Positions 7,853 to 18,380 of a stretch of 62,202 nt of DNA are shown here, piece after piece. The position numbers and the translations under genes are program-made. Source of the DNA: Marinilabiliales bacterium. GTDB lineage: Bacteria; Bacteroidota; Bacteroidia; Bacteroidales; F082. Location of the stretch: positions 1-62,202 of the forward strand of contig PKTA01000200.1 in NCBI GenBank assembly GCA_002869365.1, written 5' to 3'. Position 1 is the stretch's first letter, and each line of letters starts with the position of its first letter. A model generated the notes under the pieces. That model saw only the letters and a list, made by a program, of their open reading frames with translations, had not been told where the DNA came from and searched no databases.

Positions 7853-9238
7853 ATGCAATATAGAGTTGAACATGACACTATGGGTGAAGTACAGGTTCCT
7901 GCCGATAAATATTGGGCAGCCCAAACCCAAAGATCGAAAATGAATTTTGAAATTGGTGATGAAGGTTCCATGCCTAAGGAAATTATTGAAGCCTTTGCTT
8001 ATCTGAAAAAAGCCGCAGCACTTACTAATGCCGAAATTGGAGGGCTTGATCCAAAAAAGGCAGAACTTATTGCAAAGGCTGCCGATGAGGTTATCGCCGG
8101 AGAACTGGAAGGTAATTTTCCTTTGGTAATATGGCAAACTGGTTCGGGAACCCAAAGCAATATGAATATGAATGAGGTTCTTGCCAACCGTGGTCATGTT
8201 ATTAGTGGAGGCAAACTCTCAGATGAAAAGAAAGTTTTACATCCCAACGATGATGTTAACAAATCACAATCGTCAAACGACACTTTCCCAACGGCCATGC
8301 ATATTGCCGCTTATAAAATGATAGTTGAAACAACAATTCCGGGCGTAGAAATGCTTAGAAATGCACTTGACGAAAAATCAAAAGCTTTTATGGGAATTGT
8401 TAAAGCCGGTCGTACTCACCTTATGGATGCTACTCCTTTAACTTTGGGCCAGGAATTCTCAGGGTATGTATCTCAACTCGATCACGGTATAAAAGCATTG
8501 AAAGCTACTTTGAGCCACTTAACGGAACTTGCTCTTGGAGGAACTGCTGTTGGAACAGGAATTAATACTCCTCCTAATTATGCGGTAAAAGTTGCCGAAA
8601 AAATTGCCGAACTTACAGGTTTTCCTTTTGTTACTGCTGAAAATAAATTTGAAGCTCTATCAGCACATGATGCCATAGTGGAGGCTTCCGGAGCGCTTAA
8701 ACAACTGGCCGTTAGTTTAATGCATATTGCAAATAATATCAGAATGCTTGCTTCAGGGCCAAGATGTAGTATAGGTGAAATTCAACTTCCGGCAAATGAA
8801 CCCGGGTCTTCAATAATGCCTGGCAAGGTTAATCCTACCCAAAATGAAGCTATTACAATGGTTTGTGCTCAGGTTATTGGTAATGACGCTGCCATAACTG
8901 CGGGAGGAATGCAAGGACATTTTCAATTGAATGTTTTTAAACCTGTTATGATTTATAATCTTTTACAAGCTGCACGCTTGCTGGGAGATGCTTGTGTGTC
9001 ATTCACTAAAAACGCAGTGGTTGGTATCGAACCTAATGATAAAGTTATCAAGCAAAACCTGGAAAATTCACTAATGCTTGTTACTGCCTTAAATACTCAT
9101 ATTGGATATGAAAAGGCTGCTAAAATTGCTAAAAAAGCGCATAGCGCAGGAACAACTTTACGTGAGGCCGCTCTCGAATTAGGCTTTCTTACTGATGAAG
9201 AATTTACCAAATGGGTTGACCCTGCAAAAATGATTTAA
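7853..9238 (+). CDS. fumC: class II fumarate hydratase FumC
   Basis: An iron-free fumarase interconverting fumarate and malate in the TCA cycle. The 461-residue length is normal for the family. Visible blocks include [13 protein letters not shown], the TH pair in [13 protein letters not shown], and the superfamily signature [11 protein letters not shown] near residue 320, which contains the catalytic serine loop. The gene follows the ArsC-like gene by 20 bases and is followed by a clear terminator. It is one of several 2-oxoglutarate/TCA genes in this window. Confidence 0.96.
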   Translation: MQYRVEHDTMGEVQVPADKYWAAQTQRSKMNFEIGDEGSMPKEIIEAFAYLKKAAALTNAEIGGLDPKKAELIAKAADEVIAGELEGNFPLVIWQTGSGTQSNMNMNEVLANRGHVISGGKLSDEKKVLHPNDDVNKSQSSNDTFPTAMHIAAYKMIVETTIPGVEMLRNALDEKSKAFMGIVKAGRTHLMDATPLTLGQEFSGYVSQLDHGIKALKATLSHLTELALGGTAVGTGINTPPNYAVKVAEKIAELTGFPFVTAENKFEALSAHDAIVEASGALKQLAVSLMHIANNIRMLASGPRCSIGEIQLPANEPGSSIMPGKVNPTQNEAITMVCAQVIGNDAAITAGGMQGHFQLNVFKPVMIYNLLQAARLLGDACVSFTKNAVVGIEPNDKVIKQNLENSLMLVTALNTHIGYEKAAKIAKKAHSAGTTLREAALELGFLTDEEFTKWVDPAKMI

Positions 9239-9254
9239 AATATTTTTAATATAG

Positions 9255-9293
9255 AAAAGGGAGTTTGATTTATTTCAATCTCCCTTTTTTTAT
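9255..9293 (+). terminator. intrinsic terminator of fumC
   Basis: AAGGGAG pairs with CTCCCTT across a short loop, followed by a T run. It begins 16 bases after the fumC stop. Confidence 0.8.
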
Positions 9294-9373
9294 GACAATT
9301 ATCAATAGGCAGTTTTATTGTTTTTTTCTTACATTAGCAGAGGAAAATTTAATGCTTAAATAAGCAAATAAAT

Positions 9374-9745
9374 ATGATAGAGAAAAGAACAGATGCTTTC
9401 GGCGAATATCTCTATGTAGTGAGCGAAGATAATGTAACTCTTAATGATATGTTAAGCGGATTAGATTTTCTTAATAATGATAAAACACTTCCAAGAAAAT
9501 TAAGAATTGTTGAAGATGCCCGCAATTCAAAAGTTGAATTCGCTATGGAGGCATTACAAATTCTCTCCAAAAGAATGTATGAAGTTGCCAAAAAATATAC
9601 TTCAATACGACATGCTGTTATTCATAGCGAACCGAAAAATGTCGCCCTTGCTATATTAATGGCAAAGAAAAAAGAAGATGAAAACTATTTTTTAAGCGTT
9701 TTCGCCACATCAAAAGGAGCATTTAACTGGTTAAACGCAGTTTAA
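9374..9745 (+). CDS. hypothetical protein, possibly STAS/SpoIIAA-like
   Basis: A 123-residue soluble protein without signal peptide or membrane segment. The order of strands and helices (a YLYVVSEDN strand, a ML..LDFL helix, a RKLRIVEDAR strand, a long amphipathic helix and an AVIHSEP strand) is reminiscent of SpoIIAA/STAS-like domains seen in many Bacteroidota small proteins. That resemblance is only structural guesswork. It stands alone between a terminator and a cytochrome gene with its own spacing on both sides. Function unknown. Confidence 0.65.
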   Translation: MIEKRTDAFGEYLYVVSEDNVTLNDMLSGLDFLNNDKTLPRKLRIVEDARNSKVEFAMEALQILSKRMYEVAKKYTSIRHAVIHSEPKNVALAILMAKKKEDENYFLSVFATSKGAFNWLNAV

Positions 9746-9937
9746 GTATTTACTAATAGCCATAATGTATTCTTAGGTAAATTATTTTCGCAATCAAATC
9801 AAAAAGTTCAAGATCAAATATTTAATAAAGCATTCATTAGTGTTAAACTTTTGTTAATTACCGACTTAACCAAAAAAAACGAGCAATTTGCATTTATATT
9901 CGCAATAAAACATTCGGATAAATAAAAAGTCAACAAA

Positions 9938-10906
9938 ATGAAATTCCTCAAAATTGTACTCTACATTTTACTAATAGTAATTATTCTGGCAGTTTCAGTC
10001 CTATCATATGTCAAATATTTTAAACCCAATATTGCCGTAACGGAATTAACCGTTGAAATTACTCCTGAAAGGGTAGAAAGAGGTGAATACCTGGCAAATC
10101 ATGTTATGGTTTGTATGGATTGCCATTCGGTACGCGACTGGAACAAATATTCAGGTCCGATTACACCGGGAACTTTTGGCGCCGGTGGCGATGAATTTAG
10201 TCGTGAAATGGGTTTTCCCGGAGATTATTATGCTCCAAATATTACTCCCTATGGTATCAAGAATTATTCAGATGGAGAACTTTATCGTGCCATTACATCG
10301 GGGGTTAAGAAAAACGGTGACCCGATATTTCCTATAATGCCATATTTGAGTTATGGTAAGGCAGATAAAGAAGACATATACTCAATTATTGCGTATGTAC
10401 GAAGTTTGAACCCAGTTGTAAAGGATGTGCCGACTTCAGATCCGGATTTTCCCTTTAGTTTAATTATGCATATTATTCCACAGGAGGCAAGTCATATGCC
10501 AAAGCCCGAAGAAAGTGATCAAGTTGCTTATGGAAAATATCTTGTTAATATTGCGGCTTGTGCCGATTGTCATACTCCTTTCGAAAAAGGTCAATTGGTT
10601 GATGAAATGAAATTTGCCGGAGGTCGTGAATTTGAACTTCCTTTTGGTACATTAAGAGCCCCAAATATTACTCCTAATAAAGTTAATGGAATTGGAATGT
10701 GGACGGAGGATATGTTTGTTAAGCGATTCCAATCATACGATTCAGTAAAGAAACTTCAAAAGATAAATGGTTTGCAAGAGTTCAATACACTCATGCCGTG
10801 GAATATGTATGGGAACATGAAAGATAAAGATTTACAGGCAATTTATAAGTATTTGCATAGCCTTGATCCAATAGATCATAAGGTTGAGAAAGTTACTTAT
10901 CGCTAA
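9938..10906 (+). CDS. membrane-anchored dihaem cytochrome c
   Basis: A 322-residue periplasmic electron carrier. Residues 5-25 form an uncleaved or weakly cleaved hydrophobic anchor. Two CxxCH haem sites follow: Cys59-x-x-Cys62-His63 and Cys208-x-x-Cys211-His212. Each sits in a repeated domain (RGEYLANH... and YGKYLVNIA...) followed by Asn-Ile-Thr-Pro segments (APNITP in each half). Candidate distal methionines are Met134 (FPIMPY) and the Met in LMPWNMYG. The arrangement resembles the dihaem cytochrome subunits that pass electrons from periplasmic dehydrogenases, but no dehydrogenase is adjacent. It converges on the GT39 gene with a two-base gap. Confidence 0.9.
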   Translation: MKFLKIVLYILLIVIILAVSVLSYVKYFKPNIAVTELTVEITPERVERGEYLANHVMVCMDCHSVRDWNKYSGPITPGTFGAGGDEFSREMGFPGDYYAPNITPYGIKNYSDGELYRAITSGVKKNGDPIFPIMPYLSYGKADKEDIYSIIAYVRSLNPVVKDVPTSDPDFPFSLIMHIIPQEASHMPKPEESDQVAYGKYLVNIAACADCHTPFEKGQLVDEMKFAGGREFELPFGTLRAPNITPNKVNGIGMWTEDMFVKRFQSYDSVKKLQKINGLQEFNTLMPWNMYGNMKDKDLQAIYKYLHSLDPIDHKVEKVTYR

Positions 10907-10908
10907 AT

Positions 10909-12492
10909 TTATTCAATATTTAAATAATTTTCCGGTAATTTTTTTAGGGTTTTTAATCGGAAGACAAATGCTCTTTTTGCAATTTTTCCAGATCTATAGA
11001 CTTGTATTGTATCAGCAACTTCAACCTTATCAAAGTAATTTTTGAAGAATTCATTTGGGCTGCTGTATTCACGACTGTCGGTAATGTAATATGCGTCCAT
11101 CCCAAGTTCCGGTTTCCCATTTATTTGATTTATCCAAGCATATTTGTGAATCTTTTCCAATCCCCCAAAACCGTAAGATTTCATCCCCAAAGGAGTGGCT
11201 ACATAATAATCGAAATTGGCCAATGGGAACCATTTTTTTCCAGCCATAAAAGAGTTTTTATCCATTATTCCTTGTGAAATATCTTTCTTATAAATATTTG
11301 CAAACTCTGATCCAATTTGCTCATAACCAAACATATCTAAACTGGGGTCATTACTTCCAAGTTCTGTATATTTATCGTTTTTCACAATGTTAATTAAGCC
11401 GTAATTTATCTGGTAAAAACCAAGAACAACAATAAGAATAAGTATACCTAAGGATAATTTGATGGGCCATGGAATAATATTCTTTTTGTGATTCTTTTCG
11501 AATTTTTGGTCAAGCCAAGCAGCTGCTAAAAATATTAATGATGTAATCCCGGGAGCGGTCCAGTGGGGTAGGGTGGAGCGAAATAGCGAGAACCCCAAAA
11601 ATAGAAATATCAATGGTAAAGAGGCTAATAAAATCACGTTTTTGTGTTTTCTTTCAATATTGAGTTTATTTCTGAAAGCAGCAAAAATACCTATTATTAT
11701 AAGTATGTAATTAACCGGATTATTATAAAGAAACTCCCCTAATACTTCCGTAAGAAAATAGTCGAAATCGATGTGATAACCTACCACATCAACTCTGGCT
11801 TCGTGGAAAGTGAAACTTATGAAATCATTCTGGAAATTCCATATTAATATAGGTAAACTAACTACAAAAGTGAGGAAGATGGAAATATATAACCACTTCT
11901 TTTTAAGCCATTCACGGTTAAAAAACAAAATATATAAAAACGCCCCGAACCATAAAAATACACCTGTATATTTTGATATTATTGTTAAACCGATTAACAA
12001 TCCCATCCGTAGCATTCGATAAGCATTTGTTTTAATATTAGGGCAGGTTGGAAGTGTTTTTAACATCACATTTAAACTCAGCAACCAGAAAAACTGCTGC
12101 GGCGTATCGGGCAGTATGAAAATTCCTGTAATTACAAAGGCATATATTGAGGATGTATATAAAAGTGCAGACAAAAATCCAAGGCGGCTGTTTTTAAGTG
12201 TTTTGCCAATATTAAAAACAATAAAAATATTTATGGTTCCCAAAATAATCGACGACATTCTGAGGAATAATTCGCTGTCGAAAGCCATATTAAAACTGAA
12301 GAGTTGCATTACCAAGCCAACCATAAGTGGGTGGTCGAAATGCGACCAGTCGGGATAAAGAGCATAAAGGCGATAATAAACTTCATCGTTTCCAAATTCA
12401 GTAAATCCGGCAATAATCATTCTGATAATCATCGAAATGATTGCTAATAAATATAGCCTTTTGCGCCAGATTCCCTTATTCGACATCATCAT
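10909..12492 (-). CDS. GT39-family membrane glycosyltransferase (ArnT/PMT-like)
   Basis: A 527-residue polytopic inner-membrane protein. The N-terminal part has the GT39 hallmark acidic pair (NDEVYY near residue 35, then HFDHPLM near residue 52), followed by about ten hydrophobic segments and a C-terminal soluble periplasmic domain from about residue 360. Such enzymes transfer a sugar from a polyprenyl-phosphate donor to lipid A, protein or another envelope acceptor. The start is one of three consecutive methionines, and its ATG overlaps the TGA of the upstream PHP-like gene (ATGA), so the two genes are translationally coupled. Donor and acceptor cannot be read from sequence. Confidence 0.88.
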   Translation of the reverse strand: MMMSNKGIWRKRLYLLAIISMIIRMIIAGFTEFGNDEVYYRLYALYPDWSHFDHPLMVGLVMQLFSFNMAFDSELFLRMSSIILGTINIFIVFNIGKTLKNSRLGFLSALLYTSSIYAFVITGIFILPDTPQQFFWLLSLNVMLKTLPTCPNIKTNAYRMLRMGLLIGLTIISKYTGVFLWFGAFLYILFFNREWLKKKWLYISIFLTFVVSLPILIWNFQNDFISFTFHEARVDVVGYHIDFDYFLTEVLGEFLYNNPVNYILIIIGIFAAFRNKLNIERKHKNVILLASLPLIFLFLGFSLFRSTLPHWTAPGITSLIFLAAAWLDQKFEKNHKKNIIPWPIKLSLGILILIVVLGFYQINYGLINIVKNDKYTELGSNDPSLDMFGYEQIGSEFANIYKKDISQGIMDKNSFMAGKKWFPLANFDYYVATPLGMKSYGFGGLEKIHKYAWINQINGKPELGMDAYYITDSREYSSPNEFFKNYFDKVEVADTIQVYRSGKIAKRAFVFRLKTLKKLPENYLNIE

Positions 12493-13688
12493 CTTTTCTG
12501 CTTATTTTGTTTGCGTTTTACATAAAAATAAACTGCTGTGAGTGCAATTAAAAAGTAAATTATTCTTAATCCGGTTGTGGCCCGTGAATCGATTTTTGCA
12601 CTTAGTTTAGAAACAGGTTTTTCTCCGCTAAAGCGGATAACAGGATTCAAATAAATTGATGAAGAATCGGGAAAAGTAATTTTTGTACGGACGTATGTAT
12701 CGTTGTTTTGTATTATGTAATTTGCCGCTTTTGTGTTTTTATTTGTTTGAAGAACTTTTCCATTCTGGCCAACAAAATTAAAGTATGCTGCTTCATTATT
12801 AACTTCAATTTTTAGAGTATCTCCATACATCAAAGCTGACTTTAAAAAGGGGATATCTTTTGCTCTTTTAAATTTAACTTCCATATCTTCATCATCATGA
12901 CGATATAAATCGAAAGCATATGAACTTCCATAAAGCATACTCTTAATAATATCTTCCTTTTTCAGGCTGGGGGAGTTTATAATTGTAAACCTTCGTCCCA
13001 CTTCATTTGAGTTAAGCACATCATGAGCATCATCATCACCAAGCACCCAAACTGGATTGCCCGATGATAAAGCAACATCCCAATGTTCCATAGAAACTCT
13101 CATATTGGTAAGAGCCTCAATCATATTGTAGTTGGTCAGATATTTCATGTCTTCCAACTTATAACCATTTCTTAAAGTAGGATGAGCCAGAGCAACAATT
13201 GTGGAGTTTTTACTTAACAAATCGATTATATATTGTTTCATGCTAAGAGTTTGAAAGAAGATAAAATCGGTCCAAACAACTTTTTTAGCATCTATACAAA
13301 CCTGATGAGTTTTAAAAGCATTATAACCATGTTCGTAGGTGGGGATATATTTATCGAGTTTTGAGCCATGGCGGTTTATTTTTTGATAGTCGGAAGTTGC
13401 AACATAATCGAAATGCAGCCGCTTATAAATACTGTCTATCAGTTCATTGCTGTTTGTGCTTCCGCTGGTTATTCCTCCCCATGCCCTCGATTGAACCTGA
13501 AAATTATATCTTTTCCAATTGCTAGAATCAATATTTTGATATGGATTATATAGTTTATCTCCTGAGAATTGTGATGGTCCTGAAAATTCATAAACAGGAG
13601 CCATTACATAAAATCCTGCCAGCACAATAAAAAGCAGCAGAAAGAAATTGCGTATTATTTTTAACGGAACTAAAAGTATTTTCTTCAT
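12489..13688 (-). CDS. membrane-anchored PHP-like protein with degenerate metal site
   Basis: A 399-residue envelope protein with an N-terminal hydrophobic anchor (about 10-32) and a C-terminal one (about 373-390). The middle resembles a PHP (polymerase and histidinol phosphatase) fold. ALAHPT and GDDDAHD retain two histidine-containing motifs. The N-terminal HxH motif reads FQVQSRAWGG and the TDH motif reads TSDYQKIN, so several metal ligands are missing. Catalysis as a standard PHP phosphoesterase is therefore doubtful. It is coupled by a four-base overlap to the GT39 gene, which suggests a joint role in envelope glycosylation. That role is inference. Confidence 0.7.
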   Translation of the reverse strand: MKKILLVPLKIIRNFFLLLFIVLAGFYVMAPVYEFSGPSQFSGDKLYNPYQNIDSSNWKRYNFQVQSRAWGGITSGSTNSNELIDSIYKRLHFDYVATSDYQKINRHGSKLDKYIPTYEHGYNAFKTHQVCIDAKKVVWTDFIFFQTLSMKQYIIDLLSKNSTIVALAHPTLRNGYKLEDMKYLTNYNMIEALTNMRVSMEHWDVALSSGNPVWVLGDDDAHDVLNSNEVGRRFTIINSPSLKKEDIIKSMLYGSSYAFDLYRHDDEDMEVKFKRAKDIPFLKSALMYGDTLKIEVNNEAAYFNFVGQNGKVLQTNKNTKAANYIIQNNDTYVRTKITFPDSSSIYLNPVIRFSGEKPVSKLSAKIDSRATTGLRIIYFLIALTAVYFYVKRKQNKQKR

Positions 13689-13890
13689 TTAATATCTCTT
13701 ATCATGAACATCAGCACATGAAATAAAAAGCAAAAATACACAAACCGCTTAATGTGCGGGGTTTTTTAATATTTGTTTTGAAATTTTGAGTTTTGATAGT
13801 TTCAAGTTACAAGTTATATGGTGCATGTTTAACATATTTACTCAAGTTTACATAACTGAAATGTGACCATTTTAGTAGCATGAGAGACAG

Positions 13891-13930
13891 GAACACGGAT
13901 GACGCAGATTAGGCGGATTACCGCGGATTC
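13891..13930. repeat. degenerate ten-base repeat (CGGATTAC-type)
   Basis: Four units with about ten-base periodicity share the core CGGATT (ACGGATGACG, CAGATTAGG, CGGATTACCG, CGGATTCG). No ORF crosses it. Similar CGGATT strings are common intergenic repeats in environmental Bacteroidota, from memory. Confidence 0.55.
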
Positions 13931-13966
13931 GTTTTGGTTATAACTGATAAAATGTTACTACATCAC

Positions 13967-14106
13967 CTCGTCACTCTGTCACTTTTTCAACCAGTATAAC
14001 ACGCAAACTAATAACTTTAGTCACTTTAGCGCACTTATAACTTTATTCACTTTCTACTTTAGCCTTTAGCCTTTAGCCTTTTCCCGAGTCCTCGGGATTA
14101 GCCTTT
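13967..14106. repeat. CTTTAGCC-rich degenerate minisatellite, site 3
   Basis: AACTAATAACTTTAG and CACTTTAGCGCACTTAT units lead into CTTTCTACTTTAGCC and two more TTTAGCC units, then a CCCGAG hairpin and a final TTAGCCTTTT. The tract stops at the sucB stop codon. Order and wording of units match sites 1 and 2. Confidence 0.75.
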
Positions 14107-15393
14107 TTATATCCCCAGCAAACTCTCCATTGGACTACTGCCGCCAAAGAGCATTTTTTCAGGATTTTCCAGCATCTCTTTTACTTTCACCAGGAATCCA
14201 ACTGAAGTACTACCATCTATAATTCTGTGGTCGTAAGAAAGAGCGACATACATTATGGGGTGAATCTCAACTTTTCCATTAACTGCAATGGGGCGTTCAA
14301 CAATATTGTGCATTCCAAGGATTGCACTTTGAGGAGGATTGATAATTGGTGTTGAAAGCATAGACCCGAAAACGCCACCATTTGTAATGGTAAATGTGCC
14401 GCCTTGCATATCATCGATACTTAATTTGCCATCTCTTGCTTTTATGGCAAGACGCTTAATCTCGTTTTCAATTTCTGCAAGTCCAAGCATTTCTGCATTT
14501 CTTATAACAGGTACCATAAGGCCTTTGGTAGCGCTTACTGCTATTCCAATATCAACATAATCGAAACCAATAATTTCATCACCGTTTATTTGTGAGTTTA
14601 TCGCTGGAAAATGAACAATAGCTTCGGTAATTGCTTTTGTAAAAAACGACATAAAGCCCAAGCCAACACCATATTTTTCTTTAAAAGTCTCTTTGTACTT
14701 AGAGCGTATTTCCATTATGGCACTCATATTCACCTCGTTAAAGGTAGTAAGCATAGCGGTTTCGTTTTTAACGGAAACCAGTCGTTGAGCCAGTTTTTTA
14801 CGTAACATGCTCATTTTGGAATTATTACTTTCACGACCTCCTGACCAGGAAGTAGTTACATTTGAACTTTTTGCTGTTGGATTATTGCCTTTATTTTCCT
14901 TATAAAAGTCAACATCCTTTTTACCAATACGGTATGATTTAAAGAATTCAATTAGTTGTTCTTCAGAAATTCCTTCCTCATCCATTAATTTTTTTGCTAA
15001 TGGAGAAACTTTAGCATCATAATGACCTGGGGTTGAATCGGAAGATTCGGTTTTTTCTGCAGTTGCTTTGATTTCTTTTTTAGGTTCTTTAGATTCCTTA
15101 GGTTCGGTTTTTTCCTCCTGAATAGTTTCTTCCTTTTTTTCTTTTGGTGTTCCTTTTGCTGAAGTATCAACAACGGCTATCACCGATCCTACTTCAATCG
15201 TTTCACCTTCTTCAACTTTTAATTCTATTTTACCACTTTCTGTTGCAGGTATACTAAGTGTAGCTTTATCGGAATCCACTTCAACTATATCCTGATCCAT
15301 CTCAACATAATCACCATTTTCGACTAACCATGAGGCAATTTGCACCTCATTTATCGATTCTCCGGGACTTGGAACTTTAATTTCAACTAACAT
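14107..15393 (-). CDS. sucB: 2-oxoglutarate dehydrogenase E2, dihydrolipoyllysine succinyltransferase
   Basis: SucB transfers the succinyl group from E1 to CoA. The 428 residues show the normal order. A lipoyl domain (1-76) has Lys43 in the motif DSDKA. An acidic/lysine-rich linker spans about 80-125, then a peripheral subunit-binding domain (about 127-165, [14 protein letters not shown]). A catalytic domain ends in DHRIIDG, with His389 and Asp393 as catalytic residues. All catalytic features are intact, unlike the upstream E1 gene. It lies 99 bases downstream of sucA on the same strand, so it is probably in the same operon. Pyruvate or branched-chain E2 is an alternative, but the sucA neighbour decides for 2-oxoglutarate. 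Confidence 0.93.
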   Translation of the reverse strand: MLVEIKVPSPGESINEVQIASWLVENGDYVEMDQDIVEVDSDKATLSIPATESGKIELKVEEGETIEVGSVIAVVDTSAKGTPKEKKEETIQEEKTEPKESKEPKKEIKATAEKTESSDSTPGHYDAKVSPLAKKLMDEEGISEEQLIEFFKSYRIGKKDVDFYKENKGNNPTAKSSNVTTSWSGGRESNNSKMSMLRKKLAQRLVSVKNETAMLTTFNEVNMSAIMEIRSKYKETFKEKYGVGLGFMSFFTKAITEAIVHFPAINSQINGDEIIGFDYVDIGIAVSATKGLMVPVIRNAEMLGLAEIENEIKRLAIKARDGKLSIDDMQGGTFTITNGGVFGSMLSTPIINPPQSAILGMHNIVERPIAVNGKVEIHPIMYVALSYDHRIIDGSTSVGFLVKVKEMLENPEKMLFGGSSPMESLLGI

Positions 15394-15492
15394 GGTTTTA
15401 TTTTTAATGCTATTAACGCTCTAATTCTATTCTACAATTCAAGGTTTTAATAACCTATGGCTAAATTACGTTTTTATCAAAATTGACGAAGC

Positions 15493-18357
15493 CTATTTCA
15501 GAGGTTTTTTACCACTGTGAAAACTCGAACTCATCTCATCCAGTTTATACTTTTCAAGTTCCTGTTCAAAACTTGCCCAACGGTTTCCTATACAAACCAT
15601 TTTACAATCGTCTTCAAGATAAGGACAATCGCAAACGCCAAATACTTTATCCACTATTTTCTGATATCTTAATTTATGGAAATTCGGACTTCCTGTGGCA
15701 GGACTACCACTGGCTGGTCGTGCTACCAGTTGGAATTTCACATTATCCTCTTCGTCGAATTGTTTTTTGAAAAAGTCGTGAGCACCCATATTTGCAGGTT
15801 CTTCCTGAACCCACATTAGTGAAGTTGCTTTATGGTATTTCGAAACAATATTCATAACCTTTGTTTTTGGGAAAGGATATAATTGTTCAACTCTTACCAA
15901 AGCCACTCCCATCGCTTTTAGTTTTTCTCTTTCAGCAAGTAAATCGTAATATACTTTACCACTACAGAAGGCAACTCTATGCACCTTATCTGGAATAACT
16001 AATTCATCATCAATAACTTCCTTAAAGCCTCCGCTGGTAAAATCATCTATGCTTGAGATGCATTTAGGATGCCGCAATAAGCTTTTAGGAGTAAAAATAA
16101 CCAATGGTTTTCTGATATCTCTTTTCAACTGACGTCGTAAAACATGAAAGAAGTTAGCAGGTGTAGTACTGTTTACAATTTGGAAATTATTTTCAGCAGC
16201 AAGTGTTAAAAACCTTTCCATTCTTGCACTGGAATGTTCAGGTCCCTGTCCTTCAAAGCCATGAGGAAGCAAAACAACCAGGTCGTTCATAATATTCCAT
16301 TTATCTTCGGCACTACTTAAAAACTGATCGAAAATAACCTGGGCAGTATTAGCAAAATCGCCAAACTGAGCTTCCCAAATTGTTAATGAATAAGGTGAAG
16401 CAAGAGAATAGCCATATTCAAATCCCAAAACACCATATTCTGATAATGAGGAATTATAAACTTCAAATTTAGCCTGCGATTTACTAATATTGTTTAGCGG
16501 AACATATTTATCAGTTTAATCCTCCACATGTAGCACAGCATGCCTATGTGAAAATGTTCCCCTTTCAACATCCTGTCCGCTTAACCTAACGGGAATACCT
16601 TCATCAAGCAAACTTGCATATGCCATTAACTCACCCATTGCCCAGTCGAGTTTTCCATCTTCAACAACAATATCTTTTCTTTGTTTTTGTAAACGAAGAG
16701 TTTTATTGAAAAACTTCATGGAATCCGGCAAAGCCGCAATTTTCTCAGTATAGTTTAATAGTTTCTTTTTAGAAATCGACGTATCAGGCGATTTAATAAA
16801 ATCTGCATCATTAGCTTTTTTTATTTCTTTCCAGGTTTCACCAAGGAAATTGTCTATTTCAGTTTTAGTATGCGATTTTGATGCTTTGAGATTTTCTTCT
16901 AGTTTTTTATTAATTACTTTTTCTTCATTCTTACAGTACTCATCATCCACAACACCTTCTTCGATAAGATGCTTTTTATAAATTTGATATGGATCGGGAT
17001 GTTTGGCAATTTCCTTATACAAAAGAGGTTGAGTAAATCGTGGTTCATCACCTTCATTATGTCCGTACTTGCGATAACAAAGTATGTCAATAAAAACATC
17101 TTTGTGGAAAGTATTTCTAAATTCCATAGCCATTTGTATGCTGAAGGAAACAGCTTCGGCATCATCGCCATTTACATGGAAAACTGGTGACAAAGTCGTT
17201 TTGGCTACATCGGTACAATAAGTGCTCGACCGGGCATCAAGATAATCAGTTGTAAATCCTACCTGATTGTTAATTACCAGGTGGATGGTTCCTCCTGTGC
17301 TATAGCCCTTTAGATCCTGCATTTGGATAACCTCATAAACAACACCTTGCCCTGCTATTGATGCGTCACCATGTATTAAAATAGGAGCTATTTTATTTAC
17401 ATCACCTTTATATAACTTATCGATTTTTGCTCTTGTAATTCCTTCCACTACCGGATCAACTGCCTCCAGATGAGAAGGGTTTGGGGCAAGTGTCATCTTA
17501 ACATCTTTTTTCTGTATGGTTTTACGTTTTACAGTATATCCAAGATGATATTTTACATCGCCAAGCACTTTTTCATCACTATAACTTACACCATCAAACT
17601 CATGGAAAATATCTTCGAATGGCTTACGTAAAATATTTGCAAGTACATTCAGCCTGCCCCTATGTGGCATTCCAATAATAAACTCCTCAATTCCAAGTTC
17701 ACTTCCTTTTTCCATAACCGAATCCAATGCAGGAACAAGTGCCTCGGCCCCTTCCAGCGAAAATCGCTTTTGTCCGGGGAATTTTTTCTGAAGGAATTTT
17801 TCGAAATAAACAGCCCTCATAAGTTTCTGAAGGATGTATTTTTTTAAATCATTGGAGAAACTGGGAGTATTTTTAGTTTTTTCTATTTTATCTTTCAGCC
17901 AATTTACAATTTTCTCATCCCTGATAAAAACATATTCAACGCCAATTGAACTGCAATAGGTTTGTTGTAGGAAACTGATAATGTCTTTTAATCTGGCTTT
18001 ACCTAGTCCTAATTCGTTTCCGGCTTCATATTCTTTTTCGAGATCCGCTTCGCTTAATCCGTAATTTGAAATTGAAAGGTCGGGTTTATAAACTCGTCTT
18101 TTCCTAACGGGATTTGTGAGGGTAAACAAATGCCCTCTTCTACGATAGTCATTAATCAGGTTAATTACCTTAAATTCATCATTGGTAATTCCGGCACTTT
18201 CATTTGGGTTTGTTTTGTATTGATTCTGACCGAAGTCGAAGCCCATAAAAAACTTGCGCCAACCCTCTTCTAACTCCTCCGGATTTGATTTATACTTTTT
18301 GTATAATTCATCAATTACTTCCGGATTTGTATTATTAATAAAATCGTATTTATCCAT
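15493..18357 (-). pseudogene. sucA: 2-oxoglutarate dehydrogenase E1, interrupted by one in-frame TAA
   Basis: E1 is the thiamine-dependent decarboxylase of the 2-oxoglutarate dehydrogenase complex. The reading frame is continuous from the ATG at 18357 to the TAG at 15493-15495 except for a TAA at 16516-16518 (codon 614). Sequence on both sides is conserved: HAVLHVED before, and TDKYVPLNNIS...GFEYGY after. The two halves join in the same frame with no gap. The 954-codon full length is normal for E1. The N-terminal half keeps IGMPHRGRLNVLAN and GDASIAGQG. The C-terminal half keeps TIWEAQFGDFAN and SPKSLLRHP. The second half has no suitable start near the break. It could be a pseudogene, a readthrough product or a base-call error. 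The frame is open upstream to 18408, but a -7 box at 18381-18388 supports 18357. Confidence 0.85.
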
Positions 18358-18380
18358 TTGACGATAATATGTTTTAAAAT

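Larger units (their letters stand above)
13689..14106. other. gene-free stretch with dispersed repeats
   Basis: No coding sequence recognised. It holds a weak CCGC/GCGG hairpin followed by six T (about 13745-13767), a degenerate ten-base tandem repeat (13891-13930), the third CTTTAGCC-rich tract (13967-14106), and a short perfect hairpin CCCGAG-TC-CTCGGG (about 14083-14096) just past the sucB stop. Confidence 0.65.

Noticed and set aside
7829..8197. Minus-strand open frame of 122 residues at the fumC 5' end.
   Set aside because: Antisense to fumC; no promoter box or family motif.
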